DNA of 64,000 bases from Rheinheimera sp. MM224 (GTDB lineage: Bacteria; Pseudomonadota; Gammaproteobacteria; Enterobacterales; Alteromonadaceae). Of this stretch, positions 36,411 to 46,264 are shown one piece after another; position 1 is the first letter of the stretch, and each line of letters starts with the position of its first letter. Where the stretch lies: the NCBI RefSeq assembly GCF_947090785.1, contig NZ_OX352320.1, forward strand, positions 1,612,001 through 1,676,000, written 5' to 3'. The notes beneath the pieces are model-generated. The model worked only from the letters and a program-made list of their open reading frames with translations. It searched no databases and was not told where the DNA came from. The position numbers and the translations under genes are program-made.

Positions 36411-37192
36411 TGGCACAGTCAGTTTACGTGAGCGTAATTATGCCAGCCTATAACGTTGCTGGTTATATTGCAGAGTCTATACAAAGCGTAATAGCACAGA
36501 GTTTTCAGCAGTGGGAATTACTTATTGTCGATGACCGGTCAACTGACGATACGGTGAATGTTGTTCAGCAGTATGCGAATGATTCACGTATAAAACTGAT
36601 CCAAAATGATAAAAATTTAGGTGGTGCTGGTTCCCGAAATGTAGCAATAAAAGCGGCCCAAGGTCGTTATATCGCATTTTTAGATTCTGATGATCTTTGG
36701 GCTCCAGAGAAGCTTGAGCGTCAACTGGCTTTTATGCACGAAAAGAAGGCAGATTTTTCTTTTTCTGGTTATTCGACCATTACCGAGCAAGGCGCGGTAG
36801 TGGACGATATTGAAGTACCGTCAAAAATTAATTTTAATAAGTTATTAAAGCATAACTATATAGGCTGTCTGACGGCTATTTATGATACAAAGCCTTTTGG
36901 CAAGATCTACATGCCATTGGTAAGAAAACGTCAGGATTTTGCACTTTGGCTTGAGTTATTAAAACGTTTTGACTACGCGTATGGTTTAAATGAGAATCTA
37001 GGGCAATACCGGGTGAGAGCTGGTTCATTGTCTGCGAGTAAAAAAGACGCATTAGTTTACTACTGGAGAGTGCTAAGGCAGGTTGGCGAATGTAATCTCT
37101 TTTCTTCTATTTATAACATTAGCTGTTATCTGGTTATTGTGTTTCTGAAGAAAAAGTATGTGAAGCTTTATAATCAAATTTTTATAAGTTGA
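36410..37192 (+). CDS. Family 2 glycosyltransferase
   Basis: The 260-residue protein opens SVYVSVIMPAYNVAGYIAESIQSV (read in part: VSVIMPAYN) and has LLIVDDRSTDDT, GGAGSRNVAIKAAQGRY and FLDSDDLW, the GT2 donor and metal motifs. I choose ATG 36410, which overlaps the previous stop as TGATG; a GTG three bases earlier is also in frame. A hydrophobic C-terminal segment follows. Donor and acceptor are unknown. Confidence 0.88.
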   Translation: MAQSVYVSVIMPAYNVAGYIAESIQSVIAQSFQQWELLIVDDRSTDDTVNVVQQYANDSRIKLIQNDKNLGGAGSRNVAIKAAQGRYIAFLDSDDLWAPEKLERQLAFMHEKKADFSFSGYSTITEQGAVVDDIEVPSKINFNKLLKHNYIGCLTAIYDTKPFGKIYMPLVRKRQDFALWLELLKRFDYAYGLNENLGQYRVRAGSLSASKKDALVYYWRVLRQVGECNLFSSIYNISCYLVIVFLKKKYVKLYNQIFIS

Positions 37193-38133
37193 ACCAAGTG
37201 AGCACAAAAAAAATATTAGTGACTGGCGGTACTGGCTTTGTTGGCAAAGCTTTACTTAAGCAGCTTTCTGCAAAGGGCTACGACATTATCGCACCTGTCC
37301 GGCAAAAAACTGCTTATTTACCTGATGGCGTTGTGGCTCCGATAGTTGAAGATATATGCAGTCTGCCTGAACATTCTGATTTGTTTAATGGTTGTAGTGT
37401 TGTCATTCACGTAGCAGCAAAGGCACATGTAGTAGGTGAATCTCTGGAAGAGTTTAGACGGGTAAACACAGAGGCGACCTTAAATCTTGCTACTTTAGCA
37501 GCAAAGGCCGGAGTAAAGAGGTTTATCTTTTTAAGCTCGATAGGTGTGAATGGTATTAGCAATAAAGAGCCTTTTACTTCCTTTGATAAGCCTGCGCCTG
37601 TTGAAAATTATGCTATTTCTAAGTTAGAAGCTGAAATTGGTCTTACTCAACTTTCTGAAGCTTCGGGGATGGAAATTGTCATTATCCGTCCGCCATTAGT
37701 TTACGGCCCAGGAGCTCCCGGTAATTTTGGTAAGCTTATTCAGCTGGTGTATAAAAATCTTCCATTACCATTAGGCGCGATTGCTAATAAGAGAAGTTTG
37801 GTTGCTTTAGATAATTTAGTGGATTTAATCATTACCTGTATAAATCACCCTAATGCAGCTAATCAAACTTTTCTTGTCAGTGATGCCGAGGTCGTTTCAA
37901 CAACGGAATTGTTAACCTCAATGATTTTGGCCTCCGGCAATAAGCCCAGACTGCTTCCCATCCCTATGAGTTGGTTAAAGGTAATTGGAAGGTTAACTGG
38001 AAAGCAAAGTGTTATCGACAGGCTTTGTGGCGATTTACAAGTTGACGCCAGCCATGCCAGAAATGTACTAGGCTGGACGCCGGTTATAACGCAAAGAGAA
38101 GGAATAGAAAGATGTTTTTTAAAGGATATTTGA
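37189..38133 (+). CDS. SDR-family 4-reductase (WbpV/WreQ-like), likely for UDP-QuiNAc
   Basis: The 314-residue extended SDR has the NAD motif GGTGFVG, HVAAKAHV, the catalytic SSIGVNG and NYAISK (YxxxK), and RPPLVYGPGAPGNF. Proteins of this type next to a small phosphoglycosyl transferase (as WreQ with WreU in Rhizobium etli) reduce UDP-4-keto-QuiNAc to UDP-QuiNAc; I infer the same here because WbpM-type dehydratases are in the locus. The start is TTG 37189 overlapping the previous stop, or GTG 37198; neither has a strong ribosome site. Confidence 0.82.
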   Translation: MNQVSTKKILVTGGTGFVGKALLKQLSAKGYDIIAPVRQKTAYLPDGVVAPIVEDICSLPEHSDLFNGCSVVIHVAAKAHVVGESLEEFRRVNTEATLNLATLAAKAGVKRFIFLSSIGVNGISNKEPFTSFDKPAPVENYAISKLEAEIGLTQLSEASGMEIVIIRPPLVYGPGAPGNFGKLIQLVYKNLPLPLGAIANKRSLVALDNLVDLIITCINHPNAANQTFLVSDAEVVSTTELLTSMILASGNKPRLLPIPMSWLKVIGRLTGKQSVIDRLCGDLQVDASHARNVLGWTPVITQREGIERCFLKDI

Positions 38134-38137
38134 TTTG

Positions 38138-38695
38138 ATGTTAATTCGACTATTCGATATTGTTTTTGCACTTTGTGGCCTAATCGTTGGTTTTCCACTG
38201 CTGATTTTACTTACTCTTATAGGCCTGTTTGATACGGGGTCTCCTCTTTTTCGTCAAGTGAGGGTTGGTCGCAATAAAAAACCTTTTACATTGGTGAAGT
38301 TCAGAACCATGAAGCCAGATACTGCGCATGTTGCAAGTCATTTGGCTAGCAGTTCCGCAATAACGACTTTTGGTGGATTTCTTAGAAGAACTAAACTTGA
38401 TGAGTTACCTCAGCTATGGAATGTTCTCAAAGGGGAAATGAGTCTGGTAGGTCCGAGACCCTGTCTGTTTAATCAGGAAGAACTGATTATTGCCAGGGAT
38501 AATTTAGATGTTTTCTCTGCTCGTCCCGGTATAACAGGTCTTGGTCAAATTAATGAAATAGATATGTCTACACCACAATTGCTCGCGGAGACAGACTGCA
38601 TCATGAATAAAAGTTTGTCGGTTCGCTCTTATTTTAAATACATTTTGATGACCATTGCCGGAAAAGGCTCTGGTGACAGGGTCAGGCGCTTGTAA
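38138..38695 (+). CDS. Initiating sugar-phosphate transferase (WcaJ/PglC-type)
   Basis: The 185-residue protein is a minimal phosphoglycosyl transferase: one re-entrant membrane helix (about residues 6-30), then GSPLFRQVRVGRNKKPF, KFRTM, LRRTKLDELPQLWNVLKGEMSLVGPRP (shown here by its parts DELPQL and GPRP) and ARPGITGLGQ. It moves a sugar-1-phosphate to undecaprenyl phosphate and so starts each repeat unit. The adjacent reductase suggests the sugar is QuiNAc or FucNAc. ATG 38138 with AGGA upstream is preferred over TTG 38135. Confidence 0.93.
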   Translation: MLIRLFDIVFALCGLIVGFPLLILLTLIGLFDTGSPLFRQVRVGRNKKPFTLVKFRTMKPDTAHVASHLASSSAITTFGGFLRRTKLDELPQLWNVLKGEMSLVGPRPCLFNQEELIIARDNLDVFSARPGITGLGQINEIDMSTPQLLAETDCIMNKSLSVRSYFKYILMTIAGKGSGDRVRRL

Positions 38696-38728
38696 GTTGT
38701 CTGCTTGCTTTTGGAGAATGAAGAACTA

Positions 38729-39904
38729 ATGAATACATTTAAAATTGCTGTAGCCGGCACTGGTTATGTTGGATTATCCAATGCGATGTTACTCGCTCAG
38801 CACCACCACGTAGTAGCTGTAGATATTGTCGATTGGAAGGTGAATTTACTTAATGAAAAAAAATCACCTATTGATGATAAAGAAATTTCAGATTTTCTGG
38901 CAAATAAATCACTGAACTTCGTTGCTACACTCGATAAGCAGCAAGCATATAAAGATGCAGATTTTGTAATAATAGCGACACCAACAGACTATGATCCTGA
39001 GACTAATTACTTCAATACTAAAAGTGTAGAAGCAGTTATTGCAGATGTTGTGTCTGTTAATCGTGATGCAATAATGGTTATTAAATCTACGGTGCCTGTT
39101 GGATTTACAAGTTCGGCTAAAGAACAATTCTCTACAAATAAAATCATGTTCTCACCTGAATTTCTTCGAGAAGGGAAGGCATTGTATGACAATCTCTATC
39201 CCAGCCGCATTATCGTTGGTGAGCAAAGCGAGTCAGCTAAAATTTTTGCATCATTGTTACAGCAAGGTGCTATAAAGCAGAATGTGCCGGTACTGTTTAC
39301 TCACAGTACAGAAGCTGAGGCTATTAAGTTATTTTCTAATACCTATTTAGCAATGCGAGTTGCATATTTTAACGAGTTGGATAGCTATGCGGAAAGCCAT
39401 GGTTTAGACAGTCGCCAGATCATTGAAGGTGTTGGTTTAGATCCTAGAATTGGCAATCATTATAATAATCCTAGTTTCGGTTATGGCGGTTATTGTTTAC
39501 CTAAAGATACGAAACAGTTGCTGGCGAATTATAAAGATGTGCCTAACAATATGATTCAGGCGATAGTTGATGCTAATAGGACTAGAAAAGATTTTGTAGC
39601 CGATTCTATTCTGAAACGTAATCCAAAGACTGTTGGTATATACCGATTAGTGATGAAATCTGGTTCTGATAACTTCAGAGCTTCAGCGATTCAGGGAATC
39701 ATGAAGCGTTTAAAGTCGAAAGGGGTAGAAGTTGTTATTTATGAGCCAGAGCTAAAAGCTGAATCCTTTTTTAATTCCAGAGTGATGACAGACTTAGACG
39801 AGTTTAAACGTTGCTCCGACGTTATTGTCGCAAACCGACGTAGTCCAGTGCTTGAGGATGTTGAATATAAGGTTTATACCCGTGATTTATTTGGAAATGA
39901 TTAA
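38729..39904 (+). CDS. ugd: UDP-glucose 6-dehydrogenase
   Basis: I start at ATG 38729 ([18 protein letters not shown]); the frame is open further up but the extra residues are not family-like. The 391-residue protein has the NAD motif [21 protein letters not shown] and [12 protein letters not shown], and the catalytic Cys C256 in [12 protein letters not shown]. It makes UDP-glucuronate with UDP-glucose from GalU, the next gene. UDP-GlcA may be a component of the polymer or a precursor of galacturonate. Confidence 0.95.
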   Translation: MNTFKIAVAGTGYVGLSNAMLLAQHHHVVAVDIVDWKVNLLNEKKSPIDDKEISDFLANKSLNFVATLDKQQAYKDADFVIIATPTDYDPETNYFNTKSVEAVIADVVSVNRDAIMVIKSTVPVGFTSSAKEQFSTNKIMFSPEFLREGKALYDNLYPSRIIVGEQSESAKIFASLLQQGAIKQNVPVLFTHSTEAEAIKLFSNTYLAMRVAYFNELDSYAESHGLDSRQIIEGVGLDPRIGNHYNNPSFGYGGYCLPKDTKQLLANYKDVPNNMIQAIVDANRTRKDFVADSILKRNPKTVGIYRLVMKSGSDNFRASAIQGIMKRLKSKGVEVVIYEPELKAESFFNSRVMTDLDEFKRCSDVIVANRRSPVLEDVEYKVYTRDLFGND

Positions 39905-39921
39905 CAGGGAATGATTTTGAA

Positions 39922-40809
39922 ATGGTAAAAAAAGCAGTAATACCCGTAGCAGGGCTTGGTACTCGTATGTTGCCCGCTACAAAAGCAATTCCAAAGGAAA
40001 TGCTGCCTCTGGTGGATAAACCGCTGATACAGTATGTAGTGAACGAATGCATAGCTGCAGGTATAAAACAAATCGTATTAGTAACACATTCGTCTAAAAA
40101 CTCGATAGAAAACCACTTTGATAAAAGTTTTGAGCTGGAATCTATTTTGGAAAAACGAGTGAAACGCCAGCTACTGGAAGATGTGCAAAGCATTTGCCCT
40201 AAAGATGTCACTATTATGCACGTGCGTCAGGGCGAAGCTAAGGGCTTAGGCCATGCTGTGCTTTGTGCTTTGCCTGCCGTTGGTGAAGAACCTTTTGTGG
40301 TGGTATTGCCTGATGTATTAATAGATGAGTACGACAGTAATTTGAAAAAAGATAATCTGTCGGAAATGGTGCGTCTGTTTGAAGAAACAGGCCACAGCCA
40401 GGTGATGGTTGAGCCTGTGCCTAAAGCAAATGTCAGCTCTTATGGTGTTGCTGACGTTGGAGGGCATCATCTGCAAGCCGGTGATTCAAAACAAATGACG
40501 GCTGTGGTTGAAAAACCTTCTGTTGAGGATGCACCGTCTAATCTGGCTGTAGTTGGACGTTATGTGTTTTCTGCGGAAATTTGGTCTTTGCTTAAACGCA
40601 CTCCCGTAGGCGCTGGAGATGAAATTCAACTTACTGACGCTATAGCTATGCTAATGCAACAACAGCAAGTAAATGCTTACCATATTCGTGGTCGTAGTCA
40701 CGACTGCGGCAATAAACTGGGGTATATCTCCGCTTTTGTTGAATATGCATTGCGGGATCAGATCTTAGGTGAAGATGTTAAAACTCGTCTGCAAGCTTTG
40801 CTGAGTTAA
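39922..40809 (+). CDS. galU: UTP-glucose-1-phosphate uridylyltransferase
   Basis: The 295-residue protein starts [30 protein letters not shown] (nucleotide-binding head [11 protein letters not shown]) and has [28 protein letters not shown] and [12 protein letters not shown], as in GalU. It makes UDP-glucose for Ugd, GalE and transferases. It ends in a terminator, so ugd-galU probably close the preceding transcription unit. Confidence 0.97.
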   Translation: MVKKAVIPVAGLGTRMLPATKAIPKEMLPLVDKPLIQYVVNECIAAGIKQIVLVTHSSKNSIENHFDKSFELESILEKRVKRQLLEDVQSICPKDVTIMHVRQGEAKGLGHAVLCALPAVGEEPFVVVLPDVLIDEYDSNLKKDNLSEMVRLFEETGHSQVMVEPVPKANVSSYGVADVGGHHLQAGDSKQMTAVVEKPSVEDAPSNLAVVGRYVFSAEIWSLLKRTPVGAGDEIQLTDAIAMLMQQQQVNAYHIRGRSHDCGNKLGYISAFVEYALRDQILGEDVKTRLQALLS

Positions 40810-40830
40810 CAGCTGTTTTTATTTAGCATG

Positions 40831-40855
40831 CAGCCTCTTAAAAGGGGCTGTTTTT
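40831..40855 (+). terminator. Rho-independent terminator after galU
   Basis: A stem CAGCCTC/GGGGCTG (40831-40837 and 40844-40850, with one G-T pair) and loop TTAAAA is followed by TTTTT. It lies 21 bases after the galU stop and separates it from the WbpM-type gene. Confidence 0.85.
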
Positions 40856-40882
40856 GTATTTTTAAGTACCTATGATGCTGAA

Positions 40883-42859
40883 ATGCAAAAAATAACCATG
40901 GGGTTCGCCTTGAATAAGTTGTCGTCCAAAGTGCTTTATCAGTTTTTTAGACCTTTAATGGGGTTGCACCGCAATACCAAGCGAATAATTTCTATGTTTG
41001 CGGACTGTTGCATTCTGTTTATTGCATGGCTTGGAGCGTACTATCTGCGTTTTGATAACTTTGCTGTATTGTCAGATGAGCCTTTTGTACTTAGTTTTTT
41101 TGCGGTAGCCTTTTTTACTTTGATTGTATTCAGTATTTTAGGGTTATACAGGGCTGTAGTGCGTTACATTGGTTTGCGCTCTATGTTGGCTGTGGCTATG
41201 GGAACTATTATTTCTGGCTTGTTGCTGCGCATGGCAACAGACGCAAACGCTGTGTTATATAGCGCCTCTGTTAATTTGAACTACATATTTTTTTCTTTTG
41301 TCGGCATAGGCGGCTCACGCTTGCTGTTAAGGGAAATAGTGTCAGTTGGGGGGCGCCACGCCCACCATAAAGTACTTATTTATGGAGCTGGAGCCAGTGG
41401 CAGACAGCTGCTTTTAGCTTTAGCCAGTAGTGTTGAGTATAGAGCCGTCGCCTTTGTTGACGACGACCCGTCGCTTAAAGGTGTGATGATTAAAGATGTA
41501 AAAGTGTATTCACCAGACTGTATTCAAGATGTCGTAACCAAATATGGTATAAGCAGAATTCTGCTTGCCGTGCCATCAGCGACCCGCACTATCAGAGCAG
41601 AGCTTATCCAAAGTTTAGAGCCCTTAGGTTTACCTGTGTTAACAATCCCGGGCATGGCCGACCTTGTCGACGGTAAAATGAAAATCGACGAGCTGCAGGA
41701 TGTTAAGATAGAAGATTTATTGGGACGTGATGCTGTTACCCCTATACCGTCGTTATTAACAGCAAATATCACCAGTAAAGTGGTTATGGTGACTGGGGCT
41801 GGTGGTTCTATAGGCTCTGAATTATGCCGGCAAATTATTCTGCAATCTCCTTCCAAGCTGGTGTTGTTTGAAGCATCTGAGTTTTCGCTTTACGAAATAG
41901 ATAAAGAGCTAAGTGGTACACTAACTGCTAAACAGCTGGATGTGCAGCTTATCCCAGCCTTAGGTTCTGTGTTGGACCAGCAGCGTTTGCAAACTATTAT
42001 GCAAAATTATCAGGTACACACTGTGTACCACGCTGCTGCCTATAAACACGTACCTTTGGTTGAATTTAATGTGATTGAAGGGTTACGCAATAACTTGTTT
42101 GGTACCTGGCACACAGCTGAAGCAGCTATTGCTTCAGGCGTTGAAACTTTTGTGTTGATTTCAACAGATAAAGCGGTGCGCCCCACCAATGTAATGGGAA
42201 CAACAAAACGTTTAGCTGAGCTTACTTTGCAGGCGCTGGCAAAAAGGCAGCAAGGTACCCGTTTTTGTATGGTTCGTTTTGGCAATGTGTTGGGGTCTTC
42301 AGGGTCTGTGGTGCCTTTATTCAGGAAACAAATCAAAAAGGGCGGGCCTATTACACTCACTCATGAAGATATTACCCGCTATTTTATGACAATACCCGAA
42401 GCGGCTCAGTTGGTTATACAGGCCGGCGCCATGGGCGAGGGCGGGGATGTATTTGTATTGGATATGGGCGAGCCGGTAAAAATTTATGATCTTGCGAAAA
42501 AGATGGTGCATTTAACTGGCCTGGAAATTAAGAATAAGCAAAACCCACTGGGTGACATCGAAATTAAAATTACCGGTTTAAGGCCGGGTGAAAAGCTATA
42601 TGAGGAATTGCTGATAGGAGAAGATGAAAAATCGACCCGTCATCCGCGGATTAAAGCCGCGAACGAAGTGTCTTTGAGCTGGACAGAAATGCAGGCGTTG
42701 TTAAGTGAGCTTAGTGAAGCTGCTATAAATTATGATTTAGAAAAAATAAGAGCTTTGATGTTAAGTGCTCCCACTGGTTTTAATCCAACTGATGGTATTT
42801 GTGATTTAGTATGGCAAGCTCATCAAGGTTCAAGCCTGTCAACATCAGAAAAAACATAA
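40883..42859 (+). CDS. WbpM-type UDP-GlcNAc 4,6-dehydratase, membrane-anchored (copy 1)
   Basis: The 658-residue protein has four N-terminal membrane helices (to about residue 155), a Rossmann-like sensor domain (YGAGASGRQLL) and a C-terminal SDR dehydratase with GAGGSIGSEL and STDKAVRPTNVMGTTKR. The catalytic Tyr of common SDRs is replaced by Met (M438) with Lys K442, as known for WbpM/FlaA1-type large dehydratases. It would make UDP-4-keto-6-deoxy-GlcNAc, the precursor for the QuiNAc reductase upstream. The start ATG 40883 has no clear ribosome site; ATG 40898 is an alternative. A paralog follows. Confidence 0.92.
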   Translation: MQKITMGFALNKLSSKVLYQFFRPLMGLHRNTKRIISMFADCCILFIAWLGAYYLRFDNFAVLSDEPFVLSFFAVAFFTLIVFSILGLYRAVVRYIGLRSMLAVAMGTIISGLLLRMATDANAVLYSASVNLNYIFFSFVGIGGSRLLLREIVSVGGRHAHHKVLIYGAGASGRQLLLALASSVEYRAVAFVDDDPSLKGVMIKDVKVYSPDCIQDVVTKYGISRILLAVPSATRTIRAELIQSLEPLGLPVLTIPGMADLVDGKMKIDELQDVKIEDLLGRDAVTPIPSLLTANITSKVVMVTGAGGSIGSELCRQIILQSPSKLVLFEASEFSLYEIDKELSGTLTAKQLDVQLIPALGSVLDQQRLQTIMQNYQVHTVYHAAAYKHVPLVEFNVIEGLRNNLFGTWHTAEAAIASGVETFVLISTDKAVRPTNVMGTTKRLAELTLQALAKRQQGTRFCMVRFGNVLGSSGSVVPLFRKQIKKGGPITLTHEDITRYFMTIPEAAQLVIQAGAMGEGGDVFVLDMGEPVKIYDLAKKMVHLTGLEIKNKQNPLGDIEIKITGLRPGEKLYEELLIGEDEKSTRHPRIKAANEVSLSWTEMQALLSELSEAAINYDLEKIRALMLSAPTGFNPTDGICDLVWQAHQGSSLSTSEKT

Positions 42860-43082
42860 TAGAATTTTAACTGTTAGTTACTAAATGGCTGTTGTGCCAG
42901 TTTAGAAAAAAATGTAATGATGCTGTAAATAGCAAACTCAAAGGACATTTTTATTCATATAAAGTTCATTTTTAGTAGGTTAAAACTGGTAGATGGTCAG
43001 AGGCTGTCCTAAGCTGATGTTCTTAAAACCAGTCATATAGCTGACGAAGTGATAACTCTATGAATAAAGAGGGAGTGAAAGC

Positions 43083-44998
43083 GTGACTTGGATGATGTCG
43101 CTACCCCGTGCAACAAAACGGGGAATTTCGGTTGTATCAGATATAGTTTTTTTGCTAAGCGCATTGTTTTTGGCCAGTTGGCTAAGCGGTGTTTTGCAAC
43201 CTTATGCATTTTTTCAGTCTCACTTTGTGGGCCTTCTTATTTGGCTTTTTTTTAGTATTTCTGTTTTTTTCTTCTTGGTTTGTACCGAGCCATTCTGCGT
43301 TATATGGCGCCGCAAGCCGTTGCTACGGTAATGAATGGTGTTGTGGTTAGCGCTGCCAGCCTGGCTGTTTTATGCTGGTTTTTACCTTGGGTCGATACTG
43401 CCCGTTTAGTTTTGTGTTTTGCTGTTATAGCGGTGTTGCTGATAGGTGGCAGCAGATGGGGTTTTCGCACAGCCCTACAAATACAACGGCATAAAACCAA
43501 AAGCAGGGTGCTGATCTATGGCGCTGGGTGTTCTGGAAGACAGTTGCTGTATGCATTGCAAAGTGGCGATGAATACAAACCCGTAGTTTTTGTTGACGAC
43601 AGTACGGAGCTGCAAAAGACAACAGTATGTGGCTTAACTGTCTTGCCTTCAGAATTACTAGAAAAAGCACTTACGCGTTATCGTATTGACCGCGTGCTAT
43701 TAGCTATGCCGTCTGCAGGGCGCGGTCGAAAACGTGAGTTGCTTGAATTATTGTCCAAGCTACCAGTACCTGTACAAAGTATTCCTGGTATGGCTGATTT
43801 AGTTGCCGGGCACATGAAAATTGACGATTTACAAGATATTCGTATTGAAGACTTGTTAGGCCGTGAAGTAATCGAGCCTGATCAGCAACTGTTGCAAGCC
43901 AATATCCGGCATAAAGTTGTAATGGTGACTGGGGCTGGTGGTTCTATCGGTTCTGAGTTATGCAGGCAAATTATCCGTTGTAAACCCGATGTACTGGTAC
44001 TGTTTGATGTGTCTGAGTTCGCTTTATATTCGATAGAACGCGAATTAAATGCTGTTAAACGCCGTTTTGGTTACCCTTGTGCTATCAAGCCTGTATTGGG
44101 CTCTGTGCAGCAGCAAAAATTGCTGGAACAGGTGATGGCTAATTTTCAGGTTCAAACTGTGTATCATGCTGCCGCTTATAAGCATGTGCCTCTGGTGGAA
44201 TACAATATGGTGGAAGGTGTGCGAAACAATGTGTTTGGCACCTGGGCCTGCGCTGAGGCAGCAATAGCTGCAAAAGTGGAGAACTTTGTATTAATTTCTA
44301 CCGACAAAGCTGTACGTCCTACCAATGTGATGGGAGCAAGTAAACGCATGGCTGAACTTGTATTGCAAGGGTTGGCTAGCAGACAGACGACTACTCGCAT
44401 GTGCATGGTACGCTTTGGCAATGTGTTGGGTTCTTCTGGTTCTGTAGTGCCATTATTTGCTCAGCAGATTAAAGCGGGTGGGCCTGTAACTTTAACCCAT
44501 AAAGAAATTACCCGCTTCTTTATGACCATCCCAGAAGCTTCGCAGCTAGTGATACAAGCAAGTGCTATGGCCAAAGGCGGTGAAGTTTTTGTGTTGGATA
44601 TGGGCGAGCCTGTGCGTATTTACGATTTGGCAAAACGTATGATCCATCTGGCTGGTTTAAAGTTAAAAGACAAAACTAATCCAAATGGCGATATTGAAAT
44701 TCAAATCACAGGCTTACGCCCCGGTGAAAAGTTGTACGAAGAATTGTTGATAGGCAGCAACGAAAGCCGGACTGACCATGCCAGAATACGAGCTGCAAAA
44801 GAGCAATATTTATCCTGGTCTGCCACTATGTTGTTATTAAATAGTCTGGATGTAGCCTGCCAGAGTTTTGATCAACAAATGCTCAGACAAATTTTACTGG
44901 ATGCTCCCACAGGCTTTGCGCCAAGCAGTGAAATTTGTGACTTATTATTTGTCAGTAGCCGTACCAGTGAGTCAGTTAAAAAGGAACTGGTGCATTAG
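43083..44998 (+). pseudogene. WbpM-type dehydratase copy 2, broken by one frameshift
   Basis: The N-terminal piece starts at GTG 43083 (GAGGGAG upstream) and runs in frame to SVFF; the rest is open from 43280 to 44998 in another frame. One extra T in the T7 run at 43264-43270 would join them as SVFFLLGLYRAILRYM, matching copy 1 (GLYRAVVRYIG). The joined protein would be about 638 residues with four N-terminal helices, GAGCSGRQLL, GAGGSIGSEL and NVMGASKR. The soluble dehydratase part is intact and could still be made from a later start such as 43280. Lesion, switch or sequencing error cannot be told apart here. Confidence 0.85.
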
Positions 44999-45130
44999 GT
45001 AAATCGCTGTGACAACAAGGTTTTCCTGCTTATTTTAAGTTGGAAAGTTGTAAATCGATGGCAAAAAAATGCTTGTCGATTGTACGAAAAACCTCTATTC
45101 TTAGGGGACTTTTTTAAAAGGGATGATGTG

Positions 45131-45505
45131 ATGAAAAAATTAAGCGTGTTAATGGCTGCTATGCTAGTAGTTTCTGGGTCTGTAATGGCTCAAGATGAAG
45201 AATCAGGTGCTGCAGGTGCAGGCTCTTCTGCTGGTACTATCGGTGGTATTGCTACTGGTACTATCGTAGCTGGTGCTATCGCTGCCGGTGTATTGGCTGC
45301 TGTTGTTTCTAACAACCGTAGCGATTCTCCAGTTGATTGCCCTACAGGTCAAACTCTGGTGAATGGTTCTTGCCAACCAAACAAAACTTTACAGTGCGAA
45401 GGCTCTGACCCGTTAGCTGGTGGTGTTTGTACTGGTACTACAATTGTTGTGTCTGGTTCTACTACAGTACCTGTGACCTTTACTTATGCTCCAACCTTAA
45501 AATAA
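45131..45505 (+). CDS. Small secreted GfcA/YjbE-like protein
   Basis: The start is ATG 45131 (MKKLSVLMAAMLVVSGSVMAQ), giving 124 residues with a signal peptide cut after VMA. The mature part is Gly/Ala-rich (GTIGGIATGTIVAGAIAAGVLAA) and could form a membrane helix, followed by a Ser/Thr-rich tail with four Cys. E. coli YjbE and GfcA are also small secreted proteins at the head of yjbEFGH/gfcABCD; the three genes downstream clearly match that operon, so I assign this by position and type more than by sequence. An intrinsic terminator follows, which would give excess of this first product. Confidence 0.6.
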   Translation: MKKLSVLMAAMLVVSGSVMAQDEESGAAGAGSSAGTIGGIATGTIVAGAIAAGVLAAVVSNNRSDSPVDCPTGQTLVNGSCQPNKTLQCEGSDPLAGGVCTGTTIVVSGSTTVPVTFTYAPTLK

Positions 45506-45524
45506 GGTTTGCTAAGTTAAAAAG

Positions 45525-45545
45525 GCCGCCTGTTGGCGGCTTTTT
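45525..45545 (+). terminator. Internal rho-independent terminator between gfcA- and gfcB-like genes
   Basis: Stem GCCGCC/GGCGGC (45525-45530 and 45535-45540) with loop TGTT is followed by TTTTT. It lies 19 bases after the first gene and 33 before the second, so it is likely a partial terminator that sets the ratio of the small protein to the later ones. Confidence 0.88.
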
Positions 45546-45577
45546 ATTGTCTGCTTAATTTATTTGAAATGGATACC

Positions 45578-46264
45578 ATGTCTAAATTAGCCGCTATTTT
45601 TTGTTCTATTGCCTTAATAAGCCTTACTGCTTGTTCTAATACAGTTCGCACTTACACTGATACATTAAAATTAGCTTTTAACCCGGGCGAAGGCGCAAGC
45701 TTGACCAAAGAACAACTAGCCAGTCGCGCTGCTGATGCTTTGTATGCAACAGTAGGAAATTTACCCAGGGCGCAGCTAGCTTTGGCCTATATAGAACATG
45801 GCCAGCAAAAGTGGATTTCAGCAGATGACGCTTTTTTAGTGCTAGAGAATGGCCGCTTGGTAAAAACTACAGGCTTTGAGAATGATTTGATGTTTATTAC
45901 CGGCTCAGAACAAGATCCATTAAAACAGCCAATGACTAAAATTCAGCCAGGACAACAATGGCAAGCTTTGTCTGACTGGAAAGCTCGTCAGGAAACAGGT
46001 TATCAGCTGAACTACGAAATAATAGAAATCGCTGTAGAAAAAATTGAATTGTTAGATCAACAGTTTGAGACCAAATTAGTAACTGAGCAGGTGACGTTTG
46101 CCAATGGAGACACCGCTATTAATTTGTTTTGGTTTGATTTAACCAGTGGCCGTTTATTAAAAAGCCAACAGCAAATAGCGCCGTTTTGGCCACAAGTTGA
46201 GCTTGTTCATATTAGTAGTGCTGCGCGTTTATTAGGTATTGTAAAAGCAGGGAGCAGCAAATGA
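45578..46264 (+). CDS. GfcB/YjbF-family lipoprotein
   Basis: The frame opens earlier, inside the terminator, but ATG 45578 begins a lipoprotein signal (MSKLAAIFCSIALISLTAC) with lipidated Cys at residue 19; ATG 45569 is an alternative. The 228-residue product is close to E. coli YjbF (about 212). It contains the family pattern with W-rich strands (GQQWQALSDWKARQETGYQL read in parts) and ends before an ATGA overlap with the next gene. It belongs to a four-gene unit linked to exopolysaccharide or group 4 capsule export. The biochemical role is unknown. Confidence 0.82.
   Translation: MSKLAAIFCSIALISLTACSNTVRTYTDTLKLAFNPGEGASLTKEQLASRAADALYATVGNLPRAQLALAYIEHGQQKWISADDAFLVLENGRLVKTTGFENDLMFITGSEQDPLKQPMTKIQPGQQWQALSDWKARQETGYQLNYEIIEIAVEKIELLDQQFETKLVTEQVTFANGDTAINLFWFDLTSGRLLKSQQQIAPFWPQVELVHISSAARLLGIVKAGSSK

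Noticed and set aside
45058..45073. Sigma-54-like site TGGCAAAAAAATGCT before the gfcA-like gene
   Set aside because: The spacing between GG and GC is 9 rather than 10 bases, so it is unlikely to be used by RpoN.
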